Below, piece after piece: positions 55,940-64,000 of a stretch of DNA of 64,000 nt. The stretch spans positions 248,001 through 312,000 of the forward strand of contig NZ_JAQSIP010000003.1 of NCBI RefSeq assembly GCF_028649475.1, read 5' to 3'. This DNA is from Curvibacter cyanobacteriorum (GTDB taxonomy: Bacteria; Pseudomonadota; Gammaproteobacteria; Burkholderiales; Burkholderiaceae_C). The notes below the pieces were generated by a model. The model was not told the DNA's origin, ran no database searches, and saw only the letters and a program-made list of their open reading frames with translations. Positions within the stretch are counted from its first letter, which is position 1. Every line of letters begins with the position of its first letter. Made by a program: the position numbers and the translations under genes.

Positions 55940-56695
55940 ATGGCGACCAAGCGCATCGCCGACGAGCCGGCCTTTGTCCTGCACCGCTACGACTGGAGCG
56001 AGTCCAGCCTGATCCTGGAGGTGTTCACGCGCCGCCACGGTCGACAGGCCCTGGTGGCCAAGGGGGCCAAGCGGCCCAGCTCCAACTTCCGCCCGGTGCT
56101 GCTGCCTTTGCAGCCGCTGCGCCTGAGCTACAGCCTCTCGCCCGACGAGAACGCCGAGATCCACACCCTCAAGGGGGCCGATTGGGTCGGGGGGCACATC
56201 ATGCCGGTGGGCGATGCGCTGCTGTCGGGCTACTACCTCAACGAGTTGTTGATGCGCCTGCTGGCGCGTGACGATCCCCACCCCGGTCTGTTTGACGCCT
56301 ATGCCGCCGTGGTGCGCGTGCTGGCGTCCGAGCATGGCGAGGCCCTGCAACCCGTGTTGCGTGCCTTCGAACTGGTGCTGTTGCGCGAGGTGGGGCTGCT
56401 GCCGGCCCTCGACGCGCAGACGGCCACCTTGTCGCCCCTGCGGTCACAAAGCCACTATGTGCTGGTGGCCGAAGGCGGTTTGCGCGAGGCGCGGGCCCAG
56501 GACCGCGGCGCTTTGCCGGGGGCCTGGTGGCAGGCCTTGCAGGCCGCGCTCGAGCAAGAGCCCCCCTTGGCCCCGACCCTGCTGGCCACGGCTGAGCGCG
56601 CGGCCGAACTCAAGCCCCAATTGCGAGCGCTGCTCCACTACCATTGCGGTTCGCTGCGCACGCGGCAACTCATGATCGATTTGCAAAATCTATGA
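55940..56695 (+). CDS. recO: DNA repair protein RecO
   Basis: A 251-residue RecO with N-terminal OB fold ([34 protein letters not shown]) and helical C-terminus ([20 protein letters not shown]). The zinc-binding cysteines of some RecO proteins are missing, as in other betaproteobacterial forms. It loads RecA on SSB-coated DNA with RecR. Overlaps pdxJ by ATGA. Confidence 0.94.
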   Translation: MATKRIADEPAFVLHRYDWSESSLILEVFTRRHGRQALVAKGAKRPSSNFRPVLLPLQPLRLSYSLSPDENAEIHTLKGADWVGGHIMPVGDALLSGYYLNELLMRLLARDDPHPGLFDAYAAVVRVLASEHGEALQPVLRAFELVLLREVGLLPALDAQTATLSPLRSQSHYVLVAEGGLREARAQDRGALPGAWWQALQAALEQEPPLAPTLLATAERAAELKPQLRALLHYHCGSLRTRQLMIDLQNL

Positions 56696-57465
56696 ACCAA
56701 GCGACCTCTGCCACCTCACCGCTCACCGCGCTGTCGGTCAACCTCAACAAGGTCGCCCTGGTGCGCAACACCCGCCACCTGGGCATCCCCAGTGTGAGCC
56801 GGGCCGCCACCCTGTGCCTGCAAGCGGGGGCCGCGGGCATCACCGTGCACCCGCGGCCGGACGAGCGCCATGTGCGCGCCGGCGACGTGCACGAGCTGTC
56901 CGACTTGCTCAAGGTATGGCCGCAGGCCGAGTTCAACATCGAGGGCAACCCGTTCCACAACCTGATGGACTTCGTGCGCACCCTGCGCCCCCACCAGGCC
57001 ACATTTGTGCCCGACAGCGAAGGTCAGTTCACCAGCGACCACGGCTGGACCTTCCCGCAGGATGCGGAGCGCCTGCGCCCGCTGATCGAGGAAACCCGGG
57101 CCCTGGGGGTGCGCGTCAGCCTGTTCATGGACCCGGTGCCCGAGGCCATGGCCGCCGCCCGCGCCCTGGGCGCCGACCGGGTCGAGCTCTACACCGAGTC
57201 CTGGGCCCGCGCCCACGGCACCCCGGACGAGGCCGCGGTGCTGGCCCAGTTCGCGGCCACCGCGCGCGCGGCGCAGGCGGTGGGCCTGGGCATCAATGCT
57301 GGGCACGACCTGTCGCGTGACAACCTGACGGCCTTTTTGCGCGGCGTGCCCGGGGTGCAGGAGGTGTCGATCGGCCACGCCCTGATCGCCGACGCGCTGG
57401 AGCTGGGCTACAGCGCCACTGTGCAGGACTACCTGCGCTGCATCCGCGACGCCCAGCCCGCCTGA
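56692..57465 (+). CDS. pdxJ: Pyridoxine 5'-phosphate synthase
   Basis: A 257-residue TIM barrel: [43 protein letters not shown], catalytic Glu in the strand with [26 protein letters not shown], and [16 protein letters not shown]. It condenses 3-amino-2-oxopropyl phosphate with deoxyxylulose 5-phosphate. The recO-pdxJ-acpS order is conserved. Confidence 0.97.
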   Translation: MNQATSATSPLTALSVNLNKVALVRNTRHLGIPSVSRAATLCLQAGAAGITVHPRPDERHVRAGDVHELSDLLKVWPQAEFNIEGNPFHNLMDFVRTLRPHQATFVPDSEGQFTSDHGWTFPQDAERLRPLIEETRALGVRVSLFMDPVPEAMAAARALGADRVELYTESWARAHGTPDEAAVLAQFAATARAAQAVGLGINAGHDLSRDNLTAFLRGVPGVQEVSIGHALIADALELGYSATVQDYLRCIRDAQPA

Positions 57466-57482
57466 GCCGATCGGAGCCGCCC

Positions 57483-57929
57483 ATGATCTATGGCATCGGC
57501 ACCGATGTGTGCGATGTGCGCCGCATCCAGGCCAGCCTGGCCCAGCACGGCGACCGGTTTGCCGAGCGCGTGTTGTCGGCCGGTGAACTCAAGACCTGGC
57601 ACGAGCGCACCGAGCGCTGGCCCGAGCGGGGGCTGCGTTACCTGGCGACGCGCTTTTCGGCCAAGGAGGCCTTCAGCAAGGCGATTGGCCTGGGCATGCG
57701 CATGCCCATGACCTGGCGCTCGTGCGAGATCGCCAAGCTGCCCAGTGGCCAGCCGGTCATCGTGCTGCACGGGGAGCTCAAGACCTGGTTCGAAGCGCGT
57801 GGCCTGCGCGCCCATGTCACCGTGACCGATGAGACCGACTACGCGGCCAGCTTTGTGGTGGTGGAGCACGACCCTGCGACCAACGCCAACGCGAACGCCA
57901 ACGCCAACGCCGGCTCCGCCCCAGCCTGA
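57483..57929 (+). CDS. acpS: Holo-ACP synthase
   Basis: 148 residues. [16 protein letters not shown] carries the Mg-binding Asp, and [18 protein letters not shown] is the second signature. It transfers 4'-phosphopantetheine from CoA to AcpP. The C-terminus has an unusual run of five Asn-Ala pairs encoded by a hexanucleotide repeat (57882-57911), beyond the folded core. Confidence 0.96.
   Translation: MIYGIGTDVCDVRRIQASLAQHGDRFAERVLSAGELKTWHERTERWPERGLRYLATRFSAKEAFSKAIGLGMRMPMTWRSCEIAKLPSGQPVIVLHGELKTWFEARGLRAHVTVTDETDYAASFVVVEHDPATNANANANANAGSAPA
57882..57911 (+). repeat. Hexanucleotide repeat at the 3' end of acpS
   Basis: Five tandem AACGCC units (the second is AACGCG) encode alternating Asn-Ala. 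Being in frame, copy-number changes would alter only tail length. Confidence 0.8.
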
Positions 57930-57975
57930 GACCTTGGCCCGCCCCTCTGTTTTCACCTTTTCCTTCTTTCAGACC

Positions 57976-59058
57976 ATGACTGAACACGCACCCCTGATCC
58001 TCGATGTGGCTGGCACCGAACTGAGTGCTGCCGATCGCCGTCGCCTGGCCCACCCGCTGACGGGCGGTGTGATCCTGTTTGCCCGCAACTGGCAGAACCG
58101 GGCCCAGTTGCTGGCCCTGGCCAGCGCCATCAAGGCGGTGCGGGACGACCTGCTGATCTGCGTCGACCACGAGGGCGGGCGCGTGCAGCGCTTCCGCACC
58201 GATGGCTTCACCCACCTGCCGCCGATGCGCGCCTTTGGCGAGCTGTGGCTGCAGGACGGCAAGGGCGGGCCGGGCGCGGGCGCCATGGCCGCCACCAATG
58301 CGGCCACCGCCGCCGGCTATGTGCTGGGCAGCGAGCTGCGGGCCTGCGGCGTGGACTTCAGCTTCACCCCGGTGCTGGACCTCGACTGGGGCGAGAGCGG
58401 GGTGATTGGCGACCGCGCCTTCCACCGCGACCCGCGCGTCGTCACCCTGCTGGCCAAGAGCCTGATGCAGGGCCTGCTGCAGGCTGGCATGGCCAACTGC
58501 GGCAAGCATTTCCCAGGTCACGGCTTTGTGAAGGCCGACTCGCACACCGAGATCCCGGTCGACAAGCGCAGCCTCAAGGCCATCCTGGCCGATGACGCCG
58601 CGCCGTACCCCTGGTTGTCGAGCACCCTGACCAGCGTCATGCCGGCCCATGTCATCTACCCCAAGGTGGACGCCCGGCCGGCGGGTTTCTCCAGCCGTTG
58701 GCTGCAAGACATCCTGCGCCGCCAACTGCGCTTTGACGGGGCCATCTTCAGCGACGACCTCAGCATGGAAGGGGCACGCCGCCTGGACGGCCGCGTGGTC
58801 AGCTACACCGAGGCCGGCGTGGCCGCCTTGAACGCGGGTTGTGACCTGGTGCTGCTGTGCAACCAGAGCCTGGGCCAGGGCGAGGCCGTGGACGAGCTTC
58901 TGGCGGGGCTGGAAGCGGCGCGCGCGGCCGGTCAATGGCAACCCAGCGTGGACAGCGAATCGCGGCGCCTGGCCCTGTTGCCGCAGACCCTGCCGCAAAC
59001 CTGGGACGAGCTGATGCTGCAGCCCGCCTACCAGCAGGCGCTGGCCCTGTTGCCCTGA
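57976..59058 (+). CDS. nagZ: Beta-N-acetylhexosaminidase NagZ
   Basis: A 360-residue GH3 enzyme: LILDVAGTELSAADRRRL, VDHEGGRVQRFR, NCGKHFPGHGFVKADSHTEI (loop with catalytic His/Asp) and FSDDLSMEGA with the nucleophilic Asp. It removes N-acetylglucosamine from anhydro-muropeptides during cytoplasmic peptidoglycan recycling. ATG at 57976 gives the compact NagZ start. Confidence 0.96.
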   Translation: MTEHAPLILDVAGTELSAADRRRLAHPLTGGVILFARNWQNRAQLLALASAIKAVRDDLLICVDHEGGRVQRFRTDGFTHLPPMRAFGELWLQDGKGGPGAGAMAATNAATAAGYVLGSELRACGVDFSFTPVLDLDWGESGVIGDRAFHRDPRVVTLLAKSLMQGLLQAGMANCGKHFPGHGFVKADSHTEIPVDKRSLKAILADDAAPYPWLSSTLTSVMPAHVIYPKVDARPAGFSSRWLQDILRRQLRFDGAIFSDDLSMEGARRLDGRVVSYTEAGVAALNAGCDLVLLCNQSLGQGEAVDELLAGLEAARAAGQWQPSVDSESRRLALLPQTLPQTWDELMLQPAYQQALALLP

Positions 59059-59131
59059 TGGCTTAGGTATCACCTGGCGCGGTCGGCGGCCCCGCTCGGG
59101 GGCCCCGCGGTTTTGACCTTGGAGTGTGACC

Positions 59132-59947
59132 ATGTCCCTTGCTTTCAACCCCGACACGGCGGCCCAATGCCTGCTCAGCCACTGGCAAAGCGGCCAGCCC
59201 TTGGGCGCCTGGCCGGCCCATGTGCTGGCCGATGGGGCGCCGGTCGACCGCCCGCAGGGCTATGCCGTGCAGGCGGCGCTGGCCCGCCACGCGAGTGCTC
59301 GGCCCGCCGTGGGCTGGAAGATCGCCGCCACCAGCGAAGCCGGGCAACGCCACATCGGGGTCAGCGGCCCCCTGGCCGGGCGTTTGTTGGCCGAGCGGGT
59401 GCACGCCCATGGCGCCAGCCTGTCGATGGGGTCCAACCGCATGGCAGTGGCCGAACCGGAGTTTGTTTTTCGCCTGGGGGTGGACCTGCCGCCCCGTGAG
59501 CAGGCCTACGCGCAAGACGAGGTGATGGCCGCCGTGGACGCGTTGTTCCTGGGCCTGGAAGTGCCCAACGCCCGTTGGGCCGATTTTGTGAGCGCGGGTG
59601 AGGCCCGGCTGATCGCCGACAACGCCTGTGCCCACGAGTTTGTGTGGGGCCCGCAGGTCCCGGTGCCCTGGCGCGCGCTCGACCTGTCGCAGCACCGTGT
59701 GCAGGCGCAGGTCACAGGCCCGGCCCGCGCCTACCAGCGTGGCGGCATCGGGGCCAATGTGCTGGGTGACCCGCGGCGCGCGCTGACCTGGTTGGTCAAT
59801 GAGCTGTCGGCCTTGGGCCTGACCCTGGCTGCGGGCCAGATCGTCACCACCGGCACTTGCATGCCGCCGCTGGAGATCATGGCGGGCGACCGCGTCGACG
59901 CCGATTTCGGCGTGCTCGGGCAGGTCAGCGTGTCGTTCACGCCCTGA
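59132..59947 (+). CDS. 2-keto-4-pentenoate hydratase/FAH-superfamily protein
   Basis: A 271-residue protein resembling MhpD/XylJ hydratases: VGWKIAATSEAGQRHIGVSG, then EPEFVFRLGVDLP (metal-binding Glu residues), FLGLEVPNARW and IVTTGTCMPPLEIMAGDRV. Such enzymes add water to 2-hydroxypenta-2,4-dienoate in meta-cleavage pathways or decarboxylate oxalocrotonate. None of the usual partners (aldolase, dioxygenase) is nearby, so the physiological substrate is uncertain. A GTG 6 bases upstream is an alternative start. Confidence 0.85.
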   Translation: MSLAFNPDTAAQCLLSHWQSGQPLGAWPAHVLADGAPVDRPQGYAVQAALARHASARPAVGWKIAATSEAGQRHIGVSGPLAGRLLAERVHAHGASLSMGSNRMAVAEPEFVFRLGVDLPPREQAYAQDEVMAAVDALFLGLEVPNARWADFVSAGEARLIADNACAHEFVWGPQVPVPWRALDLSQHRVQAQVTGPARAYQRGGIGANVLGDPRRALTWLVNELSALGLTLAAGQIVTTGTCMPPLEIMAGDRVDADFGVLGQVSVSFTP

Positions 59948-60041
59948 TTGCGTGCGCCGCTGATGGCGTGCCACCCGGCGGTGGTGCGCCCCGGCGGCGC
60001 AGGCCATGGCGCCGGTCCGGCAGGTGCCCCCTGACCGTTCG

Positions 60042-60062
60042 GCCGACTGGCTTGTCGGCTTT
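60042..60062 (+). terminator. Hairpin downstream of the hydratase gene
   Basis: GCCGAC/GTCGGC stem with loop TGGCTT and three T at the end, at the junction with the convergent cyclase gene. Weak by size and tail. Confidence 0.4.
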
Positions 60063-61057
60063 CAGCCTTGCAGTTGTTCGATGGTGTCGAGCTGGAACTC
60101 GAAGCTGAAGAAGCGGTTGCGCCCCTGGGCCTTGGCCGCGTAGAGCGCTTCGTCGGCCCGCATGATCAGGGTTTCGGGGCTGGTGCTGTCGTCGGGCACA
60201 CAGGTGGTGATGCCCCCGGACAGCGTCACCAATGGGCCCGTCGGCGAGTCCGGGTGTGGCAGCTTGAGGCTGCTCAGCATCTGGGTCAGGGCGCGCGCGA
60301 AGGTCATGGCGCCTGATTTTGGGGTGTCGGGCAGGATCAACGCAAACTCCTCACCACCGTAGCGCGCCGCCACATCGGACGGGCGCTTGCAGATTTGGCC
60401 CAGCATGTTGGAGATGCGCTGCAGGCAGATGTCACCCTCCACGTGGCCCGCGCTGTCGTTGTAGCGCTTGAAGTGGTCGATGTCGCACAGCATCAGCGTC
60501 AGCGGCTTGCGGTCCCGCTTGGCTTGCCGGATCTCGGTGTAGAGCAGCCGGTCCATGCCGCGCCGGTTGACCAGGCCGGTCAGCGGGTCGCGTTCGACCA
60601 GCTCGTTGAGCTTCTGGTTGGCGAGGTTGAGTTCCTCCGTCACCGCCACCAGGCGGCGTTGCATGCCCAGCAGGCGCTGCATGGCGCGCAGCTTGGCCGC
60701 CAGCACGGTGGGGGTGACGGGCTTGACGAGGTAGTCGTCGCCACCGGCCTCGATGCCCCGCCACAGGTCTTCGTCGCGGTCCATGCCGGACAGGAAGATG
60801 ATCGGGGTCCAGTTGCCGGGCTCCGCGTCGCGGATCTTTTGCGCGGTCCAGTAACCGTCATGGCCCGGCATGCGGATGTCGAGCAGCACCAGGTCCGGGC
60901 GCTTGGCGCTGAACACTTCCAGCGCTTCTTCGCCCGAGCCGGCTTGCCACACCGTCTGCACCCCCACCTGGCGCAACTCCAGGGTCAGGGCCGATCGGAT
61001 GGCTTCCTGGTCGTCCACGACCAGCACGGTGAACGGGCTTCCGTAGGAGAGGGGCAT
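60062..61057 (-). CDS. Response-regulator diguanylate cyclase (REC-GGDEF)
   Basis: 331 residues. The receiver domain (1 to ~125) has VLVVDDQEAIRSAL, the phospho-acceptor Asp in LVLLDIRMPGHDG and the Lys in YLVKPVTPTVL. A linker helix leads to a GGDEF domain with DPLTGLVNRRGMD, DIDHFKRYND and the active-site RYGGEEFALIL. An RxxD inhibitory site (RPSD) sits at the expected place just before it. It should make cyclic di-GMP when phosphorylated and be feedback-inhibited. No sensor kinase is adjacent. An in-frame ATG 39 bases upstream is an alternative start. Confidence 0.94.
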   Translation of the reverse strand: MPLSYGSPFTVLVVDDQEAIRSALTLELRQVGVQTVWQAGSGEEALEVFSAKRPDLVLLDIRMPGHDGYWTAQKIRDAEPGNWTPIIFLSGMDRDEDLWRGIEAGGDDYLVKPVTPTVLAAKLRAMQRLLGMQRRLVAVTEELNLANQKLNELVERDPLTGLVNRRGMDRLLYTEIRQAKRDRKPLTLMLCDIDHFKRYNDSAGHVEGDICLQRISNMLGQICKRPSDVAARYGGEEFALILPDTPKSGAMTFARALTQMLSSLKLPHPDSPTGPLVTLSGGITTCVPDDSTSPETLIMRADEALYAAKAQGRNRFFSFEFQLDTIEQLQG

Positions 61058-61200
61058 GTTCGATCTCGCTTCAAGCAATCGTTCAGAAAACGCCATGCTA
61101 GGCGGATTTCAGGTCACCCCGGTGAAATTTCTGGGCTGAACACCGAGCTTTTCACGCCCCCACGCCCTTTTGAGGGGGCGGGGGCGGGTGGTGGCGCGCT

Positions 61201-62742
61201 TCAGCTTTCGCGGCGCAGGGCCGGGAACAGGATCACGTCGCGGATGCTGGGGCTGTCGGTCAGCAGCATCATGAAGCGGTCGATGCCGATGCCGCAGCCG
61301 CCGGTGGGGGGCAGGCCGTACTCCAGCGCGCGCACAAAGTCGTGGTCGTAGAACATGGCTTCGTCATCGCCACTGTCCTTGGCGGCCACCTGGGCGTGGA
61401 AGCGGGCGGCTTGTTCCTCGGCGTCGTTGAGCTCGGAGAAGCCGTTGCCGAATTCGCGGCCGGTGATGTAGAGCTCGAAGCGCTCGGTCACTTCGGGGCG
61501 GGCGTCGTTGGCACGGGCCAGCGGCGAGATTTCGGTCGGGTGCTCCATGATGAAGGTCGGCTGCCAGAGCTTTTCTTCGACGGTTTCTTCGAAGAACAGC
61601 ACCTGCAGGCTGGCCAGGCTGCGCGTGGACAGCTTGTCCTTTTCTTCGTTCATGCCCAGCTTCTTGAGGTTTTGGATCAACCAGGCGGCATCGTCCACCT
61701 GGGCGTCGGCGGTGTGCTTGATGATCGCTTCGCGGATGGTCAGGCGCTCAAAGGGCTGGGCCAGGTCCACCGGCTTGCCTTGGTAGGTCAGCTGCAGCGT
61801 GCCGACAGCCTTTTGCGCCGCGTCGCGGATCAGGGCTTCGGTGAAGCCCATCAGGTCCTGGTAGTTCCAGTAGGCCGCGTAGAACTCCATCATCGTGAAC
61901 TCGGGGTTGTGGCGCACCGAGATGCCTTCGTTGCGGAAGTTGCGGTTGATCTCGAACACGCGCTCGAAGCCGCCGACCACCAGGCGCTTGAGGTACAGCT
62001 CCGGTGCGATGCGCAGGTACATCTCCTGGTCCAGCGCGTTGTGGTGGGTCACAAACGGCTTGGCGTTGGCGCCGCCCGGGATGGGGTGCAGCATCGGGGT
62101 TTCGACTTCCAGGAAGCCGTGCTGGACCATGAATTCGCGGATGCCGCTGACCGCCTTGCTGCGCGCGGCGAAGCGCTTGCGGGCGTGCTCGTCGGTGATC
62201 AGGTCGACGTAGCGCTGGCGGTACTTTTGTTCCTGGTCGCTCATGCCGTGGAACTTGTCCGGCAGCGGGCGCAGGCTCTTGGTCAGCAGGCGCAGCTGGG
62301 TGATCTTGATCGACAACTCGCCGGTCTTGGTCTTGAACAGGGTGCCCACGGCGCCCACGATGTCGCCCAGGTCCCAGTGCTTGAAGGCGGCATAGGCTTC
62401 GTCGCCCATGGCGTCGCGCGTCACGTAGAGCTGGATGCGGCCCGTGCTGTCCTGCACGGTGGCAAAGCTGGCCTTGCCCATGACGCGCTTGAGCATCATG
62501 CGGCCCGCCACGCTGACGGTCACGGGTTGGGCTTCCAGGCCTTCGGCTTCGGAATGGCCATAGGCCGCGTGCAGGGCGTCGGCATGGTGACCGGGCTTGA
62601 AGTCGTTGGGGAAAGCCACGCCTTCGCCGCGTGCCTGGGCTTCGCGCAGCGCTTTGAGCTTCTCGCGGCGTTCGGCGATCAACTGGTTGTCGTCCTGGGC
62701 GGAGGCTGCGTGGGCTGGCGTGGCGTTTTGGTGGTCAGACAT
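61201..62742 (-). CDS. lysS: Class II lysyl-tRNA synthetase
   Basis: 513 residues. An N-terminal OB-fold anticodon-binding domain contains [19 protein letters not shown]. The class II catalytic core has motif 1 ([16 protein letters not shown]), motif 2 ([19 protein letters not shown]) and motif 3 ([18 protein letters not shown]). It charges tRNA-Lys. The ATG at 62742 gives the normal start; upstream in-frame sequence is not conserved-looking. A GC-rich hairpin region lies between its end and the cyclase gene. Confidence 0.98.
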   Translation of the reverse strand: MSDHQNATPAHAASAQDDNQLIAERREKLKALREAQARGEGVAFPNDFKPGHHADALHAAYGHSEAEGLEAQPVTVSVAGRMMLKRVMGKASFATVQDSTGRIQLYVTRDAMGDEAYAAFKHWDLGDIVGAVGTLFKTKTGELSIKITQLRLLTKSLRPLPDKFHGMSDQEQKYRQRYVDLITDEHARKRFAARSKAVSGIREFMVQHGFLEVETPMLHPIPGGANAKPFVTHHNALDQEMYLRIAPELYLKRLVVGGFERVFEINRNFRNEGISVRHNPEFTMMEFYAAYWNYQDLMGFTEALIRDAAQKAVGTLQLTYQGKPVDLAQPFERLTIREAIIKHTADAQVDDAAWLIQNLKKLGMNEEKDKLSTRSLASLQVLFFEETVEEKLWQPTFIMEHPTEISPLARANDARPEVTERFELYITGREFGNGFSELNDAEEQAARFHAQVAAKDSGDDEAMFYDHDFVRALEYGLPPTGGCGIGIDRFMMLLTDSPSIRDVILFPALRRES

Positions 62743-62979
62743 GGGCAAAAGGGTCGGTGACCGGCCCTGTGAACAGGCCGGGAGGTGGGGCGAAAGTGGG
62801 GCCACGGGGTGGCCAAACCCGCTATTTTAGTTTTTTGCTGCGCCTGTGGGGCGTCCGGTGTCTGATGAAGCGCAGAAAGTCCTGGCGCAGGGTGGGCCCA
62901 GGCCGCCTGGGGGCGCCGGCTTCCGCCCGATAATGGCGCCGACGCGGCCCTGCTCGCCGCGATGGATGGTGCCGGGATC

Positions 62980-63534
62980 ATGCTTTACCAAATTGCCTCG
63001 TTTTTGTTGGATGTCCTTGCCGGGCTGGTCGGGGGCGCTTGCCTGCTGCGTTGCTACATGCAGCGCCAGCGCGTGCCCTTTGGCAACCCGATCGGGCGCC
63101 TGGTGTTCGCCTTGTCCGACTGGCTGGTGATGCCGCTGCGCCGGGTGGTGCCAGCGGTGGGCCGCTGGGACCTGTCCAGCGTGCTGGGGGCCTTCCTGGT
63201 CGAGTTGCTGCAGTACGTGCTGCTGTGGCTGCTGAGCGGCCTGCATTCCAGCCCGGTGTCGGTGCTGTTGCTGGCCTTGTTCGGCCTGCTGCGCCTGACC
63301 TTGACCGGGCTGACCGGCCTGGTGATCGTGTTTTCGGTGATGTCCTGGGTGCAGACCCACAGCCCGGTCTACGACCTGCTGGCGCGCTTGTGCGACCCCT
63401 TGCTGCGCCCGTTCCGGCGCGTGATCCCCTTGGTCGGTGGCGTCGACCTCGCCCCCTTGGCCCTGCTGGTGGCGTTGAACATCGGCCTCATGGTGCTGGC
63501 GAGCATCCAGACCTCGGTGCTGATGGGCTTTTGA
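62980..63534 (+). CDS. YggT family membrane protein
   Basis: A 184-residue integral membrane protein with two copies of the YGGT unit. Each unit pairs hydrophobic helices with a cytoplasmic segment of type LSDWLVMPLRRVVPAVGRWD and LCDPLLRPFRRVIPLVGGVD. Roles in cell division, osmotic response or membrane organisation have been proposed in other bacteria; function is not settled. ATG at 62980 gives MLYQIASFLLDV; an in-frame ATG 18 bases earlier is possible. Confidence 0.92.
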   Translation: MLYQIASFLLDVLAGLVGGACLLRCYMQRQRVPFGNPIGRLVFALSDWLVMPLRRVVPAVGRWDLSSVLGAFLVELLQYVLLWLLSGLHSSPVSVLLLALFGLLRLTLTGLTGLVIVFSVMSWVQTHSPVYDLLARLCDPLLRPFRRVIPLVGGVDLAPLALLVALNIGLMVLASIQTSVLMGF

Positions 63535-63568
63535 GGGGCGCAGCACGGGCCTCGGAGCGCCTGCGGCG

Positions 63569-64000
63569 TCAGCGCGGCAGCCAGACCGCCAGGCCCGCCA
63601 CGGCCGCGCCGGCGATCACCGCCAGCACCGAGGCTTTGTAGCGCACCAGGGCCAGCAGGGCCAGGGCCGCGATCAGCGCGGCGGGCCACTCAAAGGGCCC
63701 GGCCCAGCCCTGAGGCCACAGCCCGTGCCAGGCGAAGAACAGCGCCAGGTTCAGGATCACGCCCACCACCGCTGCCGAGATGCCCGTCAGCGGAGCGGTG
63801 AAGCCCAGCTTGCCGTGCGTGGACTCGATGAAGGGGCCGCCCAGGAAGATCAGGATGAACGACGGCAAGAAGGTGAAGAAGGTCACCACCAGGGCCCCCG
63901 CCACCCCGGCCAGCAGCAGCGCCTCGGGGCCGTACAGCGCCTGGTTCCAGGCACCGACAAAGCCCACATACGAGACCACCATGATCAGCGGACCGGGCGT
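63569..64000 (-). CDS. chrA: Chromate transporter, C-terminal part (5' end outside window)
   Basis: The frame is open to the window edge, with TPGPLIMVVSYVGFVGAWNQ at the visible beginning, the conserved TPGP motif region of CHR proteins. About 143 residues are present with four or five hydrophobic helices (VAGALVVTFFTFLPSFILIF, TGISAAVVGVILNLALFF). CHR family proteins export chromate or exchange sulfate. Whether this is a short single-domain or full-length bidomain member depends on the sequence beyond the window. Confidence 0.85.
   Translation of the reverse strand, partial: TPGPLIMVVSYVGFVGAWNQALYGPEALLLAGVAGALVVTFFTFLPSFILIFLGGPFIESTHGKLGFTAPLTGISAAVVGVILNLALFFAWHGLWPQGWAGPFEWPAALIAALALLALVRYKASVLAVIAGAAVAGLAVWLPR

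Overview
The window is a GC-rich, densely packed bacterial chromosome segment with about 62 protein genes. No tRNA or rRNA genes, mobile elements or CRISPR arrays were seen. Gene content and order suggest a betaproteobacterium of the Burkholderiales, most likely Comamonadaceae. The evidence is a TetR-type PaaR beside a phenylacetate (paa) cluster that carries its own Liv-type ABC transporter, a divergent rne/rluC pair, and the runs yceD-rpmF-plsX-fabHDG-acpP-fabF and rpoE-rseA-rseB-degP-lepA-lepB-rnc-era-recO-pdxJ-acpS-nagZ. The genus cannot be fixed from this sequence alone.

Layout. Positions 1-3505 hold the end of a bacterial alpha-2-macroglobulin gene translationally coupled to pbpC. A LysR regulator with an unusual acidic insertion follows (3590-4777). 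Positions 4985-19944 are a nearly complete aerobic phenylacetyl-CoA catabolic island: paaY on the minus strand, then paaG-paaI-paaK-paaABCDE-paaR, a branched-chain-amino-acid-type ABC importer with a fused permease/ATPase, and paaZ. A GACCG-N6-CGGTC palindrome sits over the divergent paaY/paaG promoters. The late beta-oxidation genes (paaF, paaH, paaJ) are absent.

Positions 20118-28171 are accessory: an FMN alpha-hydroxy-acid dehydrogenase, a DinB variant, a compact exported module (DUF3034 barrel, secreted truncated globin, amicyanin-like cupredoxin), a dienoyl-CoA isomerase, and a PAS-containing chemoreceptor with an FNR-like box upstream. On the minus strand come queF, a 2OG-Fe(II) oxygenase, yaaA and rne. 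The plus strand then has rluC, a HAD phosphatase, a Rieske protein and sppA, followed by a methyltransferase/maf pair on the minus strand.

Positions 39345-45941 are yceD-rpmF and the type II fatty acid synthesis operon. Positions 46002-50502 encode the sigma-E envelope stress unit. Positions 51034-59058 form a long housekeeping operon (lepA to nagZ). The end holds a FAA-hydrolase-type hydratase, a REC-GGDEF cyclase, lysS, a YggT protein and a partial chromate transporter.

The most interesting non-coding segment is 50503-51033. It is AT-rich relative to its surroundings and has a cluster of DnaA-box-like 9-mers and a small promoter-hairpin-terminator unit just upstream of lepA. The best candidate for a little-described system is the secreted globin/cupredoxin/barrel module at 23037-25277. 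All function calls rest on reading motifs and gene context; no database search was run.
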